DNA of 64,000 nt from Glossina fuscipes (Eukaryota; Arthropoda; Insecta; Diptera; Glossinidae), in contig NW_023998422.1 in the NCBI RefSeq assembly GCF_014805625.2, forward strand, positions 831,762-895,761, written 5' to 3'. The notes under the pieces are model-generated. The model was not told where the DNA came from. It made no database searches and worked only from the letters and a program-made list of their open reading frames with translations. A program made the position numbers and the translations under genes. Shown here piece after piece: positions 50,027 through 60,308 of this stretch (position 1 is the first letter of the stretch; each line of letters opens with the position of its first letter).

Positions 50027-51710
50027 CTCGACAATTCGTTTTCGTCCAAGTATAATAAACAATTAACACATCTAATACACACCATAATTTGAATGTAAGG
50101 GAATTGATAGTGTGATGTAGTTCGTGTGGGTTATTCAAACACAATTAAAGAAGTGAATTACGCTAAAGTAATGGCCAGACGTGCATTTAAAGGTTCTTAC
50201 CTTAGCACGTACAGTTGCCCAAATTAGTGTTCGTCAGCTACACGTTTGTAGCCTTCATTAGAGAGCATTTTAATTTTGTTTTAAGCTTTAAAGTGTTTGT
50301 ATATATGAATTAATTATCACAGAATTCAAAAGAAGAAAAATGCATTTTTTTAGTGCAGACGGTGCGCGACGAACCAGCTATTATAGGTAATATGTGATAC
50401 TCTTATTATTATGGAAAATGTTGCGAAACCTCTTAGATTCTTATTGTATAGATTGATAGATGACTTTAAAACCAGTAGGCATAAGTGCAGTTGAGCTGAA
50501 TTGAATTAAAAAAAACCTTTTTAATAAAACAATAATTTGCGAAATTTTTGATTTGAAACTTGGAATAAAAGAAATTTAAATAGAGCTTTACGAGTTTGCT
50601 AATAGAAGTTTTATTTATTTATTTTTTTGTTTTAAGTTTCTCATACATGACGAACATGAACATGAGCGCCTGTACGTATGCAAATAAGTTGGAAAAAAAA
50701 AGTTTGACTGAATAGGATTGAGGTACGGAAAAGAAAAAGTAAAGCAAAATCTTTTACAAGCCATGTTGCATTATGCTCGCTATTGTACATATTGTATACT
50801 AAATGTTTATGTTTATGTTTATGTAAGTGTGTACATTTGAATTTGTTGGGTTGCTTAGTTGACTGTTCTTCCATAAAAGTACGGAAAATAGGATTCATTA
50901 TATACACAAATCTTTAGGTAAAAAAAAAAAAAAAAAAAAAAATTGTTTTAAGTGAATGCACTAAGCTCACCTGTGCAATGTTGACAGATTCTTGGGGCCC
51001 TTAAAACAATTCATTGCCTTAAATTAAATTTTAAATATCTAAAATGGGGCTAAAGGTTGGACTAACTAACATTTGTATATACCTGCATACCTACACCTAT
51101 ATGTGTGCATACGCGCATATATATGTATAAATATTTGTATATATAAATGTTAATCTATGCATGCATCACCATTAACGAAATATCTAATATGTTATATATA
51201 TATATATATAAACATATATATATGCATTTATAAACTGTAAACATTTAGAGCTGCAGTTGAAGCAAACTCTTCAATAAACTCTGCGCAAGCAAACTCAAGG
51301 CAAGCAGACAGGCATCCATGTTCTCAGTTTATGTGTACATAACTATATTTATTTGCGAACCTCTACATATGCTTGTTAACATACATGTGCACGCATAAGT
51401 GTTCATATATACATATATATATACATATATATATATATGTGTACCTGTTTATATGCATATATTTATAATGGTATAATGTTTACTTGAAAATTTTGTGCTT
51501 TTTATGGGATTTCACACCCCTTGTTATCAACTACAGATCTTTTCGACAGCAACTAGTCTATCATTAACGCTTTTTTTTGTTTTCTATATACAAAAAAAAA
51601 AAAAAAAACAAAATTTTTATTTTAATATTGAGAAAGAAGAATGTGAAAATGGTTAAGATATAGATCTGAACGTGTTGGAAAAGATCCTTAAAAATCACGG
51701 AAGTGAAAAC

Positions 51711-51716
51711 TTTATT
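51711..51716 (-). terminator. Poly(A) signal after the 83-aa ORF
   Basis: TTTATT reads AATAAA on the minus strand, immediately downstream of the ORF stop at 51723. Confidence 0.35.
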
Positions 51717-51722
51717 TAGACA

Positions 51723-51974
51723 TCAATATTTTATATAAATTTTCCATAGTACTTTTTCAATTTTCATGAAAATAATATTTTTTAGCATTTCATCATACTT
51801 CCGGGATTGCTTGAGCCTATCAGTGTGATTTTGCAATGAATCGTAATAAGTCAAAATAAGTCCATTTCCCAATGGAAGTTCAGTCACCACGAACTCAGTA
51901 GAACTTGCTATCCATATCTTTAGGGTTTTATGTTTATCTTCTCCCAGTATGCGTAGGCGGGCTGTTGTTGGCAT
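51723..51974 (-). CDS. Hypothetical protein or terminal exon, 83 aa
   Basis: An ATG-initiated minus-strand frame reads MPTTARLRILGEDKHKTLKI, continues through a VVTELPLGNGLILTYYDSLQ block, and ends in a Lys-rich tail with a TGA. An AATAAA lies about ten bases after the stop (51711-51716), where a poly(A) signal would be expected. Composition is protein-like. I do not recognise the family and see no partner exon upstream, so it could also be the last exon of a longer gene. Confidence 0.42.
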   Translation of the reverse strand: MPTTARLRILGEDKHKTLKIWIASSTEFVVTELPLGNGLILTYYDSLQNHTDRLKQSRKYDEMLKNIIFMKIEKVLWKIYIKY

Positions 51975-52549
51975 GAATATCGTTCATAAATTGTTAAATT
52001 ACGTTTGTCCAGTTTTTAATAAAATAGATGGGATTATAACTTCATAAAATATTTTTTAAAGTGTAAGATAACTCTTTTCAGTCTGACGAGATTCCAACAA
52101 AGTCCTCAAGTCGGCCATTTGGATTCGCTCAACTTTGTTTTTGTATATAAACCATCTTCCGTCCACAGTACTTCAAGACATAAAAGGGGCTTTGCTGGAT
52201 TTAGATTGTAATATTGAACTGGTAAACCAATAAAAATATTCGCCTCTTAATGCTAATCCCTATTGAAGGTATAAACTACTGATAGCACCAGACTAAATGC
52301 TCTGGTCATCTGTTCACTGCTTAGTGTAAAGCAGTATAAGAATAAGTTTGCTTTCAAAAGTGATTAGTGAAATATTATATATTTACATTCGAAATATCTA
52401 TTTAATGCACGCATTGAATCCACGAATTTTAAAAATTCAGTAGTTACTTAGAAGGTAATAAGCAAGCAAAAGCACTATGGTGGAAAACGGTTTCAACCAA
52501 TAAATACGACATATACCATTTCGTTTAATGCAGTCATTTGTGTAACGAC

Positions 52550-52745
52550 TTTTCGAATAAATGGTCCGGTCCGAAATATTCTAATTTTCCCATTCTTGGG
52601 TCAAAAATATCGATGTGTAGTTTGCATATGCGATTCAGCAAGTGATTCTGAATTCTGATCGGTATAATAAAAGATGGGTGTACCTCAAGTCCTTCTGGGC
52701 GTTATACAAATCCGCATTAATTAACATACTCTGTAATACAAGTGG
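52550..52745 (+). repeat. Dispersed repeat family B, copy 3 (fragment)
   Basis: It contains CCTCAAGTCCTTCTGGGCGT and a terminal AAGTGGTGCAGG block like the other family B copies. Confidence 0.45.
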
Positions 52746-52923
52746 TGCAGGCTGTAACAAATAATAATTTCATTCCAATTCTTTACAATATTTATACATT
52801 CGCAGAAGCTGCCCTCGTAGAACAAGCGATGAAGGGTATAATAAGTACTTAAATGAAGTTTGGAAATTGACTTCAACAATTTACTTACTAACTCTTTGAT
52901 AGTTTCAAAAAGTGTATTCACAA

Positions 52924-53480
52924 AAACAAGAAAGAAAATTATATTCGGCAAAGGCCGAATCTTGCATACCAACCACTAGTGCTTCTGGCATTCTACTATC
53001 CAAGTTGTTTTATTTGCTACCCATATAAATGGTCTTATTAAAAACAAATTTATCCACCAGGTAGTGGTGTCTATCATATTCATTTTAGGATTAATCCATT
53101 TTTAGACAGATAGTATATATATAGTTGTGAACATTGCGTCTTGTTTGCCTTATGATAAATGAGCACAGATTCTCAAAAAAGTAAAGAGAAAAAATTTAAT
53201 TACTTGCAACTTTTTGTAGAAATGGAATAGCGCCTAATTTACGATCCACTGTGGGCTTCTGCTCCGACCAAGTTGGACCGTTTTCAAAATCAATCTGCGT
53301 GCAGAGATTTACAATGTCTCTACCAAATTTGAACTTGACACCTTCATTTTTCCGAGCTGGAGGGTGCCAACAACACACAACACAAACGGACGGGTATGAC
53401 TAAACCAACTCAGAATTGTACGCTGATCAAGATTATATATACTTTATAGGGTCTCTGAAGCTCCCTTGTTGGTGTTACAT
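52924..53480 (-). repeat. Dispersed repeat family A, copy A4
   Basis: The left end reads AAAACAAGAAAGAAAATTAT, then the hairpin ATTCGGC...GCCGAAT (52943-52960). The body has a GTGCCAACAACACACAACA block, and the right end has AGGGTCTCTGAAGCTCCC. Confidence 0.6.
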
Positions 53481-53523
53481 CTATTATTAAAGAAAATAAA
53501 ATCAGTTTACCCCCATCCTACAG

Positions 53524-53846
53524 TACTCCTACTTGGGAGATTCCCATGCTAAATCCGAAATCGTTAACATTGCACAAAGCACAAAGTAAAGCAAATCTTC
53601 CGGCTTCAGCTGATGTCAAAAATTTTCGTAACATTTATGCCTACGCTGTACAAGATTCCTTAATTGTTACGCATGATGAGTCAGAATTGTATGTATTAAA
53701 TTTAGATAGCTTGCAAGTGGAGGCTGTAGCCAAAGGTTTTCGTAAAATAATTGATTTCCGTGTATGCGGCAAGGAAATTTTTATATTAGAGGGACAAAGA
53801 ACTCTCTTACGTTTAGCTCCTACGCCTGAGGAACCAAATAAAACTG
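53524..53846 (+). CDS. Orphan exon of a beta-propeller (WD40-like) protein
   Basis: A pyrimidine-rich tract and CAG (53521-53523) open a 323-base frame ending G|GTAAGC. It reads TPTWEIPMLNPKSLTLHKAQ and later SLIVTHDESELYVLNLDSLQ, FRVCGKEIFILEGQRTLLRL, then a PEEPNKT end. The alternating strand pattern resembles a blade of a trafficking-type beta-propeller such as HPS5 or TECPR2, but I cannot choose. An AG at about 53900 continues the frame in phase for roughly 60 more codons. No upstream exon is visible in the preceding 12 kb, so this is either part of a gene with long introns or a stranded fragment. Confidence 0.55.
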
Positions 53847-54383
53847 GTAAGCAGCACAAATTGTAAGAAGGAAAAAACTATAAATGATTTTGTTTTTAAA
53901 GCCAGAATAATATATAATCCCACACTGTCGCTTAATATTAGGGTACTAAAATTTCATACTTTCATCAAGATGCTTAGAGCATCCAGAAAGAAGTTTCAGA
54001 AATCCATAAAGTCTTCCCTATTATTGATGATTATCAAATCTAGACTGTTGTAGATAAGTTTGTAAGCCCACCTAATTCTTAATGGCCGTGATTAACATAT
54101 TCACGGATTTCTACAAAGTATTTTCGATCCAAATGACTAAAGCTTTTGAGTCTTAGTCAGGAAGCTCGTGAGGAAGCGAATTATAACCAGTGCTTGTTGC
54201 TATATGTTTGGACTGGGTAGAGAAATAGGTCCAAGAGAATTAAGCTTGTTCGAGTAACGACGGCGAGAGCATAGTTTGCAATGGCGGGTATAAAAATTCT
54301 TGTTAGTGTTCACTTGGCAATTTATTTCTTGCCTAAATATATGTTATAAAAAATAAATTATTATTATTATTATTATTATTATT

Positions 54384-54472
54384 TTAATTTTAGACTAATG
54401 AATTGAATTCTTAGACTAAAAAAAAAAAAAGACATTGAGCACTAGCAACACAGGCTATCGGCTCTAATTTAA
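54384..54472 (-). other. LINE 3' UTR segment shared with the SINE
   Basis: Read on the minus strand it gives GAGCCGATAGCCT, GCTAGTGCT, TTTAGTCTAAGAATT and TAGTCTAAAATT, then the TAA tail. These blocks line up in order with the 3' half of the SINE at 44564-44646. Confidence 0.6.
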
Positions 54473-54487
54473 AAAAAAAAAAGGATA

Positions 54488-57400
54488 TTAGATAATAAGC
54501 TTAGTAGTATTAATAAAGTAAAATATTGAATTGATATTCTGTTCTGAAGTTGATTGTAGAATATTCAAAGGGTTAATCGTTCCAAATGCAATACTTCTAG
54601 CCAAGGAAAAGTTGAGGCAGTCGCAGAAAATGTGCTTTATAGTAAGAGTTTGTCCACAACAGCAGATTGGGGGAGAAGACTTCTTCAGGATCCATTGGTG
54701 AGTTGCAATTGTATGACCAAGGCGAATTCTCGAAAATGTTTGGATCTTGGTTTTCTCAACATTTGTTGGATATAGAGGTGGAGTTAATTGAGGGTTAATG
54801 CAAGAGTAGTGTTGATGATGGTATTGTAAATTTCCTTCTGCAATTTTCTCTTTAACTTTTCTTCCAATGTATCTTTGAAGATCCAACTTTTCCATGACAT
54901 CATCCATAATTAGAGGAGCAGAAGCAGCATACTTTGCCGCTCGATCAGCCTGCTCATTTCCCAGTAAACCGATGTGACTTGGTACCCATAACATTTTAAT
55001 TTTTCCGTCGGGTGTAGTAATTATATTCCTTAATTTGTTGATAGTGCTCCATCTCGAAGTCGAAGGGTTCCGGGTAGCTAGTAATACAGACAAACTGTCA
55101 GTAACAATGACGGTTTTGAGTTTGTTTTTACGGGCAAGGTTGGCAGCGTGAAGGATAGCTCTGGCTTCGGTTATGAAAGTTGAAGTGCTTTCGTGAAATA
55201 TGTGGTTGAGAAGAACCCGTCCTGTAGCATCTACCACCGCACAAGCAGGAGGCAGACCAGGAGATTTTGAGCCATCTGTGTACAAAAGATTCCAACCAGT
55301 ATTGTCCAATACTTGGGTTTTCTCATCTATTAGATTCCTGAACACGTAATTTGGAGTATCTTCTTTCTTGTGCATAGACAGTGAGATGTCAAAAGAGCAG
55401 TCTTTCAAAATCCAGGGAGGTTTAACACCAAAAGAGCGGGAAATTTTTAAGGGAATGTTCAATTCCTTTCCGATGCACAAACAATGGTCAATTGCAGATG
55501 GTGACTTTGGAATTTTCTTCGCAATAATAATCTTTCTTACGTCATCACCGAGAATGGATTTGTTTGAATTAAGAAGCTTAGGGACTATTCTAGCTTTTAA
55601 CTCATACAGTCTATTTTCTAAGGTTGGGAGACCAGTTTCAATTATAATATTATTTATGGGCGTCGTCCGAAAAGCATAACAACTTGCTCTAACGGCTTGG
55701 TGATAGACCGGTTTAAGGATGTTGATATTAGATTTGCAGCTATTGCCATAAATTATCAAAGCATAGTCAATCTTGCTTAACACAAGCATTTTGGTAAGAT
55801 AAGCGATAGTGTTAATATGCGCATGGCTTCTCCAAGCAACGTACTGTATGAAATTTACCCTTGTTAAAAGGGAGTTTTTTAAACGAAGGCAGTGTGCTTT
55901 CCAACGATAATTGTTTGAGAAGGTGAGCCCGAGAACATGGAGCGTCTGCACATTTAGTACTGGTAAGCCGTTAATATGCATCAGTAGGTTTCCTGCATCG
56001 CACATTTGTTTTCGACAAATGTGCATTTTTTTTGATTTTTGTATAGAGATTATAGCTCCTGACGAGTTTGCCCATGTGGAGATCTCACATGCAATAGATT
56101 CGAGGATGTTGATTGCTTTCGTGTTGTCTTTTTCTTTTGTAAAAATGTATACATCGTCCGCGTAGAGACAATGTTCCACTCTTGGTACACGGCAAAGAAT
56201 TTCGCTAATTTCGTTGAAAGCTATCTGGAAAAGCGTGACAGAGAGAGGAGATCCTTGCGGAATGCCATTCTTTAGCGGAAAGGAAGCAGAAAGATGATTG
56301 TTGATTCTAACTTTGAACCGCCGATGCGACATGAATGATTTGATGTAGTTGAAGAATTTGGGTCCAACATTCCATGATTTCAAGAGTCTTAAGATAACAT
56401 GAAGACCAACTCTGTCAAATGCTTTTTCGAAATCAATTGAGAGAATTGTTACGTGATTTCGTTCGGAAATTGCTTTGCTTGTGAAATAATCAATATGTAA
56501 CAGAGCGTCGATGCATCCTCTACCCCGCTTGAAACCAACTTGTTGCTTTGTTATCAGGTTCTTGGATTCAAGAAACCAAGATAATCTAGATGCCATAATC
56601 TTCTCTAAAACCTTTGAGAGGCAAGATAAAAGAGAAATTGGGCGATAATCAGATGCGATGGAGACATTTTTTGACTTTGGAATTGGAACAACTGTTGCCA
56701 TTTTCCACATGTAGGGTATATGGCCAGTCATAAATACCGTATTATATAGGTCCAGTAATTTCTTTTTACTAGACTTAGACATAGCACTGATCATTTGGTA
56801 TGAGATGCGGTCTAGACCAGGTGTCTTCCCCTTCAAATTGGAGAGACAACTTCCAAGTTCTGAGGTAGATACGCTATTTTCCAGGAACATGGCACATCTA
56901 TCGATATTATTTGAAGGAGATATTGGAGTCCTTTTATTTTCAATGAAAGCACTGGAGAAGTTGCTGTCAGAGGAGTATTCGCACCACACTTTTCCAAAGT
57001 AATTAGAAATCTCATCTGCGTCAGTTAAAGTTCCATTGGGAGTGCAGATGGCAGAAATTTGGTTCAGGTTTGAAGTCCCATTAAGTCTGTTGATTTTGTT
57101 CCAGACAACTTTCATTGATGTATTTCTGTGAATTCGTCTCGAGAAAAGTTCGAAACTAAGTGCCTTTGATTTCCGTAATTCCTTCCTGAATAGAGCATTG
57201 GCCTTTTTGTATAATAACAAGTGATTCTGATCAGGACATCTCTTAAAGCGGTGCCATAGATCCATTTTATTTTTCCTCAAAAACGAAAGCGTGTTGTTCC
57301 ACCATGGAACCCTAGCTCGTTTAAAAGAGGTGTTGGATTGAGGAATAGAAAGATGAGCAGCCGTGCGAATCGATTTAGACATAATAGCAGCATCATGGTT

Positions 57401-58192
57401 GCAGTTTCCGTTAAATGGCTTTGAGTTCAAAAATGACTCCACCTGTTTGGAGTAATTGATCCAATCCGCTTTATCTAGGAGGAATTTGGCCTGTTTTGCT
57501 GGAGTAGCAGAGGACGTTGAAAGTTTAAGATCGATTATGATTGGAAAGTGATCACTATTATATAGATCATCAGAAATAGACCAGGACACCAAAGGAAGAA
57601 GTGATGGAGAGCAACATGTTAAATCAATATGTGAAAAAGTATGATGAGTTGAGAAGTGCGTTGGTTTTCCATCATTTAAAACGCAAAGGTTGCTTTGAAA
57701 AAAGGCCTTTTCTAAAACAGTACCGCGAGTGTTGTTCACTGTTGAGCCCCAGATGGTATTCCAGCTGTTGAAATCGCCGCATATAATTAATGGGGGGGAA
57801 AGTACGGAGAATAAACTGTAGAGTTCTTGCTGAGAAAACGATTGCGAAGGTGGAATATAGAGCGAAAGCACTGTAAATTTTATTTTTAACATTATTTGTA
57901 TCGCTACGGCTTGTATGTTTGAGCTTAAATTTATGCGTTTGTGAGGTATACTTGATTTTATAAAAACACCAACTCCTTGTTTGGAATATAAATTTTGATC
58001 AGCATTCGTGAAGTATCCAGTATATGATTTGGGTGGAATAGGATTAAAAGAGCTTCTACAATGAGTTTCTTGAAGCGATAAAAAGGTTGGATTAAAATCA
58101 TTTATGAGTGTACGGAGTTCATCAAAATTATTAATAAGTCCCTTAATGTTCCATTGTAGAATTTTAAAAACTTTATTTAATTGTAATGACAT
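54488..58192 (-). CDS. LINE ORF2: endonuclease, reverse transcriptase, RNase H
   Basis: 1234 residues, uninterrupted. Residues 1 to about 230 form an APE-type endonuclease (LQWNIKGL, LSLQETHC, GDFNSWNTIWGS, SDHFPI). The reverse transcriptase follows (YRPISLLSCLSKVLEK, ILSIDFEKAFDRV, GIPQGSPLS, YADDVYIF near residue 675). RNase H starts near residue 970 (LYTDGSK, TEARAILHA, VTDSLSVL, WVPSHIGLLGNEQAD), so the catalytic acidic set looks complete. A C-terminal zinc-finger-like block (CCCGQTLTIKHIFCDC) precedes the stop. The protein nicks target DNA and copies element RNA in the nucleus. ORF2 begins 21 bases after the ORF1 stop, suggesting translation by reinitiation, as proposed for I factors. 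Confidence 0.93.
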   Translation of the reverse strand: MSLQLNKVFKILQWNIKGLINNFDELRTLINDFNPTFLSLQETHCRSSFNPIPPKSYTGYFTNADQNLYSKQGVGVFIKSSIPHKRINLSSNIQAVAIQIMLKIKFTVLSLYIPPSQSFSQQELYSLFSVLSPPLIICGDFNSWNTIWGSTVNNTRGTVLEKAFFQSNLCVLNDGKPTHFSTHHTFSHIDLTCCSPSLLPLVSWSISDDLYNSDHFPIIIDLKLSTSSATPAKQAKFLLDKADWINYSKQVESFLNSKPFNGNCNHDAAIMSKSIRTAAHLSIPQSNTSFKRARVPWWNNTLSFLRKNKMDLWHRFKRCPDQNHLLLYKKANALFRKELRKSKALSFELFSRRIHRNTSMKVVWNKINRLNGTSNLNQISAICTPNGTLTDADEISNYFGKVWCEYSSDSNFSSAFIENKRTPISPSNNIDRCAMFLENSVSTSELGSCLSNLKGKTPGLDRISYQMISAMSKSSKKKLLDLYNTVFMTGHIPYMWKMATVVPIPKSKNVSIASDYRPISLLSCLSKVLEKIMASRLSWFLESKNLITKQQVGFKRGRGCIDALLHIDYFTSKAISERNHVTILSIDFEKAFDRVGLHVILRLLKSWNVGPKFFNYIKSFMSHRRFKVRINNHLSASFPLKNGIPQGSPLSVTLFQIAFNEISEILCRVPRVEHCLYADDVYIFTKEKDNTKAINILESIACEISTWANSSGAIISIQKSKKMHICRKQMCDAGNLLMHINGLPVLNVQTLHVLGLTFSNNYRWKAHCLRLKNSLLTRVNFIQYVAWRSHAHINTIAYLTKMLVLSKIDYALIIYGNSCKSNINILKPVYHQAVRASCYAFRTTPINNIIIETGLPTLENRLYELKARIVPKLLNSNKSILGDDVRKIIIAKKIPKSPSAIDHCLCIGKELNIPLKISRSFGVKPPWILKDCSFDISLSMHKKEDTPNYVFRNLIDEKTQVLDNTGWNLLYTDGSKSPGLPPACAVVDATGRVLLNHIFHESTSTFITEARAILHAANLARKNKLKTVIVTDSLSVLLATRNPSTSRWSTINKLRNIITTPDGKIKMLWVPSHIGLLGNEQADRAAKYAASAPLIMDDVMEKLDLQRYIGRKVKEKIAEGNLQYHHQHYSCINPQLTPPLYPTNVEKTKIQTFSRIRLGHTIATHQWILKKSSPPICCCGQTLTIKHIFCDCLNFSLARSIAFGTINPLNILQSTSEQNINSIFYFINTTKLII

Positions 58193-58213
58193 GTAAGCAG
58201 AGTGGAGGGAGGG

Positions 58214-59698
58214 TTAAGTTGACATGTCAGCGTCTCCGTCGAGAAGGTCACTATAGGAATTTTTCGTGAATGATTTATTCTTACCAGCAGAATAATCTGT
58301 ATTTAGGTGATTTGGTACATTTGAAGCGCAACGGGTTGGCGCACGTGAATAATTTGAAATTGAAGGTTGATTGAGGGATGAAAGAATGGATTCATTAACA
58401 CTTGTGATTTGTTGAGTAAAGTTGAGAGCTGGAGATTCTGGAGAATTTGGTATATTAGATTTTAGCATATGTGTTGTTGCTTTAATTTTTTCAATATTTG
58501 CAGTTGCTTTGGTTTTCGAAGGTTGATTAATGGATGAAAGAATGGATTCATTACCACTTGTGATATGTTGAGTAAAGTTGAGAGCTGAAGATTCTGGAGA
58601 ATTTGGTATATTAGATTTTAGCATATGTGTTGTTGTTTTAATTTTTTCAATATTTGCAGTTGCTTTGGTTTTTTCAATATTATCTTTGGCAAGTGATGTA
58701 ACTGGTTTCGCAATATAATTTTTGGTTAATGGTGGAACAGGTTTTTCATTGGAAGCAGTTGCAGTTAAAGTCTTACTAGGCTCGATATGCGAGGCAACAG
58801 CAGCATAGGTATTACTTTTGCCAATTCCATGGGCTACAGATGGATTTCTTTCCCGATATGTGCGTCGCGCTTCGCCCATGCTACAGTAATTTTCTGTTTT
58901 GATTTTTAATATTTCACGCATCTGTACAAAACGTGGGCATTGTTTGTCTAACGCTGAGTGTTGATCATTGCAATTTATGCAGAAACTACGGGTACAGCTT
59001 TCAGTATGTGGAGGATGACCACAGTTAGCACAAGATGCAGCATTAGTGCATCTTTTTGCCGTGTGACCCAGGCGTTGGCAATTTTTACACCTCATAGGAT
59101 TTGGGATGTATAGTTCTACTTTACATTTATACCACGCCACATCAACTGTTCGCGGTAATCGATAGCGATCAAAAGTTAAAATAATCCTTCCTGTAGGAGA
59201 GCGTGTTTTTCCGTCATCATTCAGTTTGGTTAATTTATATGCTTCAGTCACTCCTTGAATGCCCATTTCGCGAACAATTTCATCTTCCGGCACATGTTTT
59301 AAGCAAGGGGCATAAATTACGCCTCGAACCGAGTTAAGTTTCTCATGTAGTTTAGCTGAAATAGCACATAGATTAGCTAAAGAATTGGCCTTTATTAGTT
59401 TTTCGGTTGCGCGCGGGTTCCCAGCGAGGACCAGTAAATTCCCATCGCGTAGAATCGAGATCGAGTCGATGTATGTTGTAATGCTATCTAGAGCTTTTTT
59501 TATAGCAAAAGGGCTAATTTGGGAAATTGTTATTCGAGCATCCGTTGAAGAAATAACAATATATTTTTTATCAATAGGGATTATATCGCTGATCGGCAAC
59601 ACCGGAAAATCTGATTTTTTACTTTTTTTTCTTTGGGGGGATGTATCACTTAATAGATAAAATCTATTCGGGTTTTTGTCTGGCGGCCCCGGGGCCAT
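58214..59698 (-). CDS. LINE ORF1: nucleic-acid-binding, Gag-like protein
   Basis: 494 residues from the ATG at 59698. The middle carries zinc knuckles: CKNCQRLGHTAKRC near residue 202 (C-X2-C-X4-H-X4-C), then CANCGHPPHTESC, then a looser CINCNDQHSALDKQC. An RNA-recognition-like region (residues about 45-190) precedes them. ORF1 proteins of this clade coat element RNA and carry it to the nucleus. The C-terminal third contains a nearly perfect 52-codon tandem duplication. The frame is intact. Confidence 0.9.
   Translation of the reverse strand: MAPGPPDKNPNRFYLLSDTSPQRKKSKKSDFPVLPISDIIPIDKKYIVISSTDARITISQISPFAIKKALDSITTYIDSISILRDGNLLVLAGNPRATEKLIKANSLANLCAISAKLHEKLNSVRGVIYAPCLKHVPEDEIVREMGIQGVTEAYKLTKLNDDGKTRSPTGRIILTFDRYRLPRTVDVAWYKCKVELYIPNPMRCKNCQRLGHTAKRCTNAASCANCGHPPHTESCTRSFCINCNDQHSALDKQCPRFVQMREILKIKTENYCSMGEARRTYRERNPSVAHGIGKSNTYAAVASHIEPSKTLTATASNEKPVPPLTKNYIAKPVTSLAKDNIEKTKATANIEKIKTTTHMLKSNIPNSPESSALNFTQHITSGNESILSSINQPSKTKATANIEKIKATTHMLKSNIPNSPESPALNFTQQITSVNESILSSLNQPSISNYSRAPTRCASNVPNHLNTDYSAGKNKSFTKNSYSDLLDGDADMST
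58362..58673. repeat. 156-bp tandem duplication inside LINE ORF1
   Basis: Copies begin at 58362 and 58518 (GAAGGTTGATT...), exactly 156 bases (52 codons) apart, so the reading frame is kept. The units differ at few positions. Each encodes IEKIK(T/A)TTHMLKSNIPNSPE and an NESILSS motif. Confidence 0.9.
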
Positions 59699-60042
59699 TA
59701 TGCCTTATTGTTGTCTATTTATTATTATTTTTGAAATAACCACTCACTTGAAAAGGTTTGGGAACTGTGCAAGAAGGTTGGGGACTACTAAAGAAAAGTG
59801 TCAAATGTTTTCAATTTTTTTTTTTTTTTTATTTTGTTTTTTTGTTTTCTATTTTTTATTATATATAGACGAAACAAAAGCACATACGCGATATCCGCGT
59901 TAACCAGTTTTAGCAATAACACCGAAAAGACAGAAGTTAAATACACAAAAACACCGAAAACACCGAAACAATTGAAAAAACGCAGACGAATAGAAAACAC
60001 GCACTACACTGAACACAAGTCGACTCGTAATTGAGCTATTAT
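59699..60042 (-). promoter_or_regulatory. LINE 5' UTR with presumed internal promoter
   Basis: These 344 bases precede ORF1 and run to the probable 5' end beside the target duplication. I-type LINEs carry an internal RNA polymerase II promoter at the start of this region. A poly-T/A tract at about 59816-59850 is present. I see no definite promoter motif. Confidence 0.4.
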
Positions 60043-60308
60043 ATAAAAATAAATTATACTTTATGCCTGAACTGAAACGAAATAAATGAAATAATTTGGA
60101 CAAAATCCTTTTTTTCGTTTGTTTTGATTTAAAAGCTGATTTTTTTTTCAGTAATAATAAGGAGGCGGGATCGGAATTGATCACAATCAGCTTTTAATTA
60201 TTAACGTATTCCATTACTTATTTTTGCATGAAAGCACTGAGCGTATCGATAGAAAGAGTTTCGTTAGCTCACAGTTTTCACAACTCGTTAGGAATTGACA
60301 AAATTGGC

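Larger units (their letters stand above)
49600..52923. other. Intergenic AT-rich region with microsatellites
   Basis: It contains a (TA)n run at 49992-50023, a long poly(A) at about 50919-50942, several short TATA-type runs near 51.1-51.45 kb, one possible small gene on the minus strand at 51723-51974, and family B fragments near 52.55-52.75 kb. Confidence 0.45.
54361..60042 (-). mobile_element. Full-length I-clade non-LTR retrotransposon (LINE)
   Basis: The element lies on the minus strand. Its 5' UTR is about 59699-60042, then ORF1, ORF2 and a short 3' UTR ending in a TAA repeat (ATT run at about 54361-54383 on the plus strand). A near-identical AT-rich repeat of about 14 bases (ATAAAAATAAATTA) sits just left of the tail and at 60043-60056, a probable target duplication. 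The RNase H domain in ORF2, CCHC knuckles in ORF1 and a TAA tail are the features of the I clade. Both ORFs are open, so it may still be active or was so recently. Confidence 0.88.

Noticed and set aside
59798..60034. Plus- and minus-strand ORFs over the LINE 5' UTR
   Set aside because: They run through poly-T/poly-A tracts and have low-complexity Phe/Lys content. No LINE of this clade has an ORF there.
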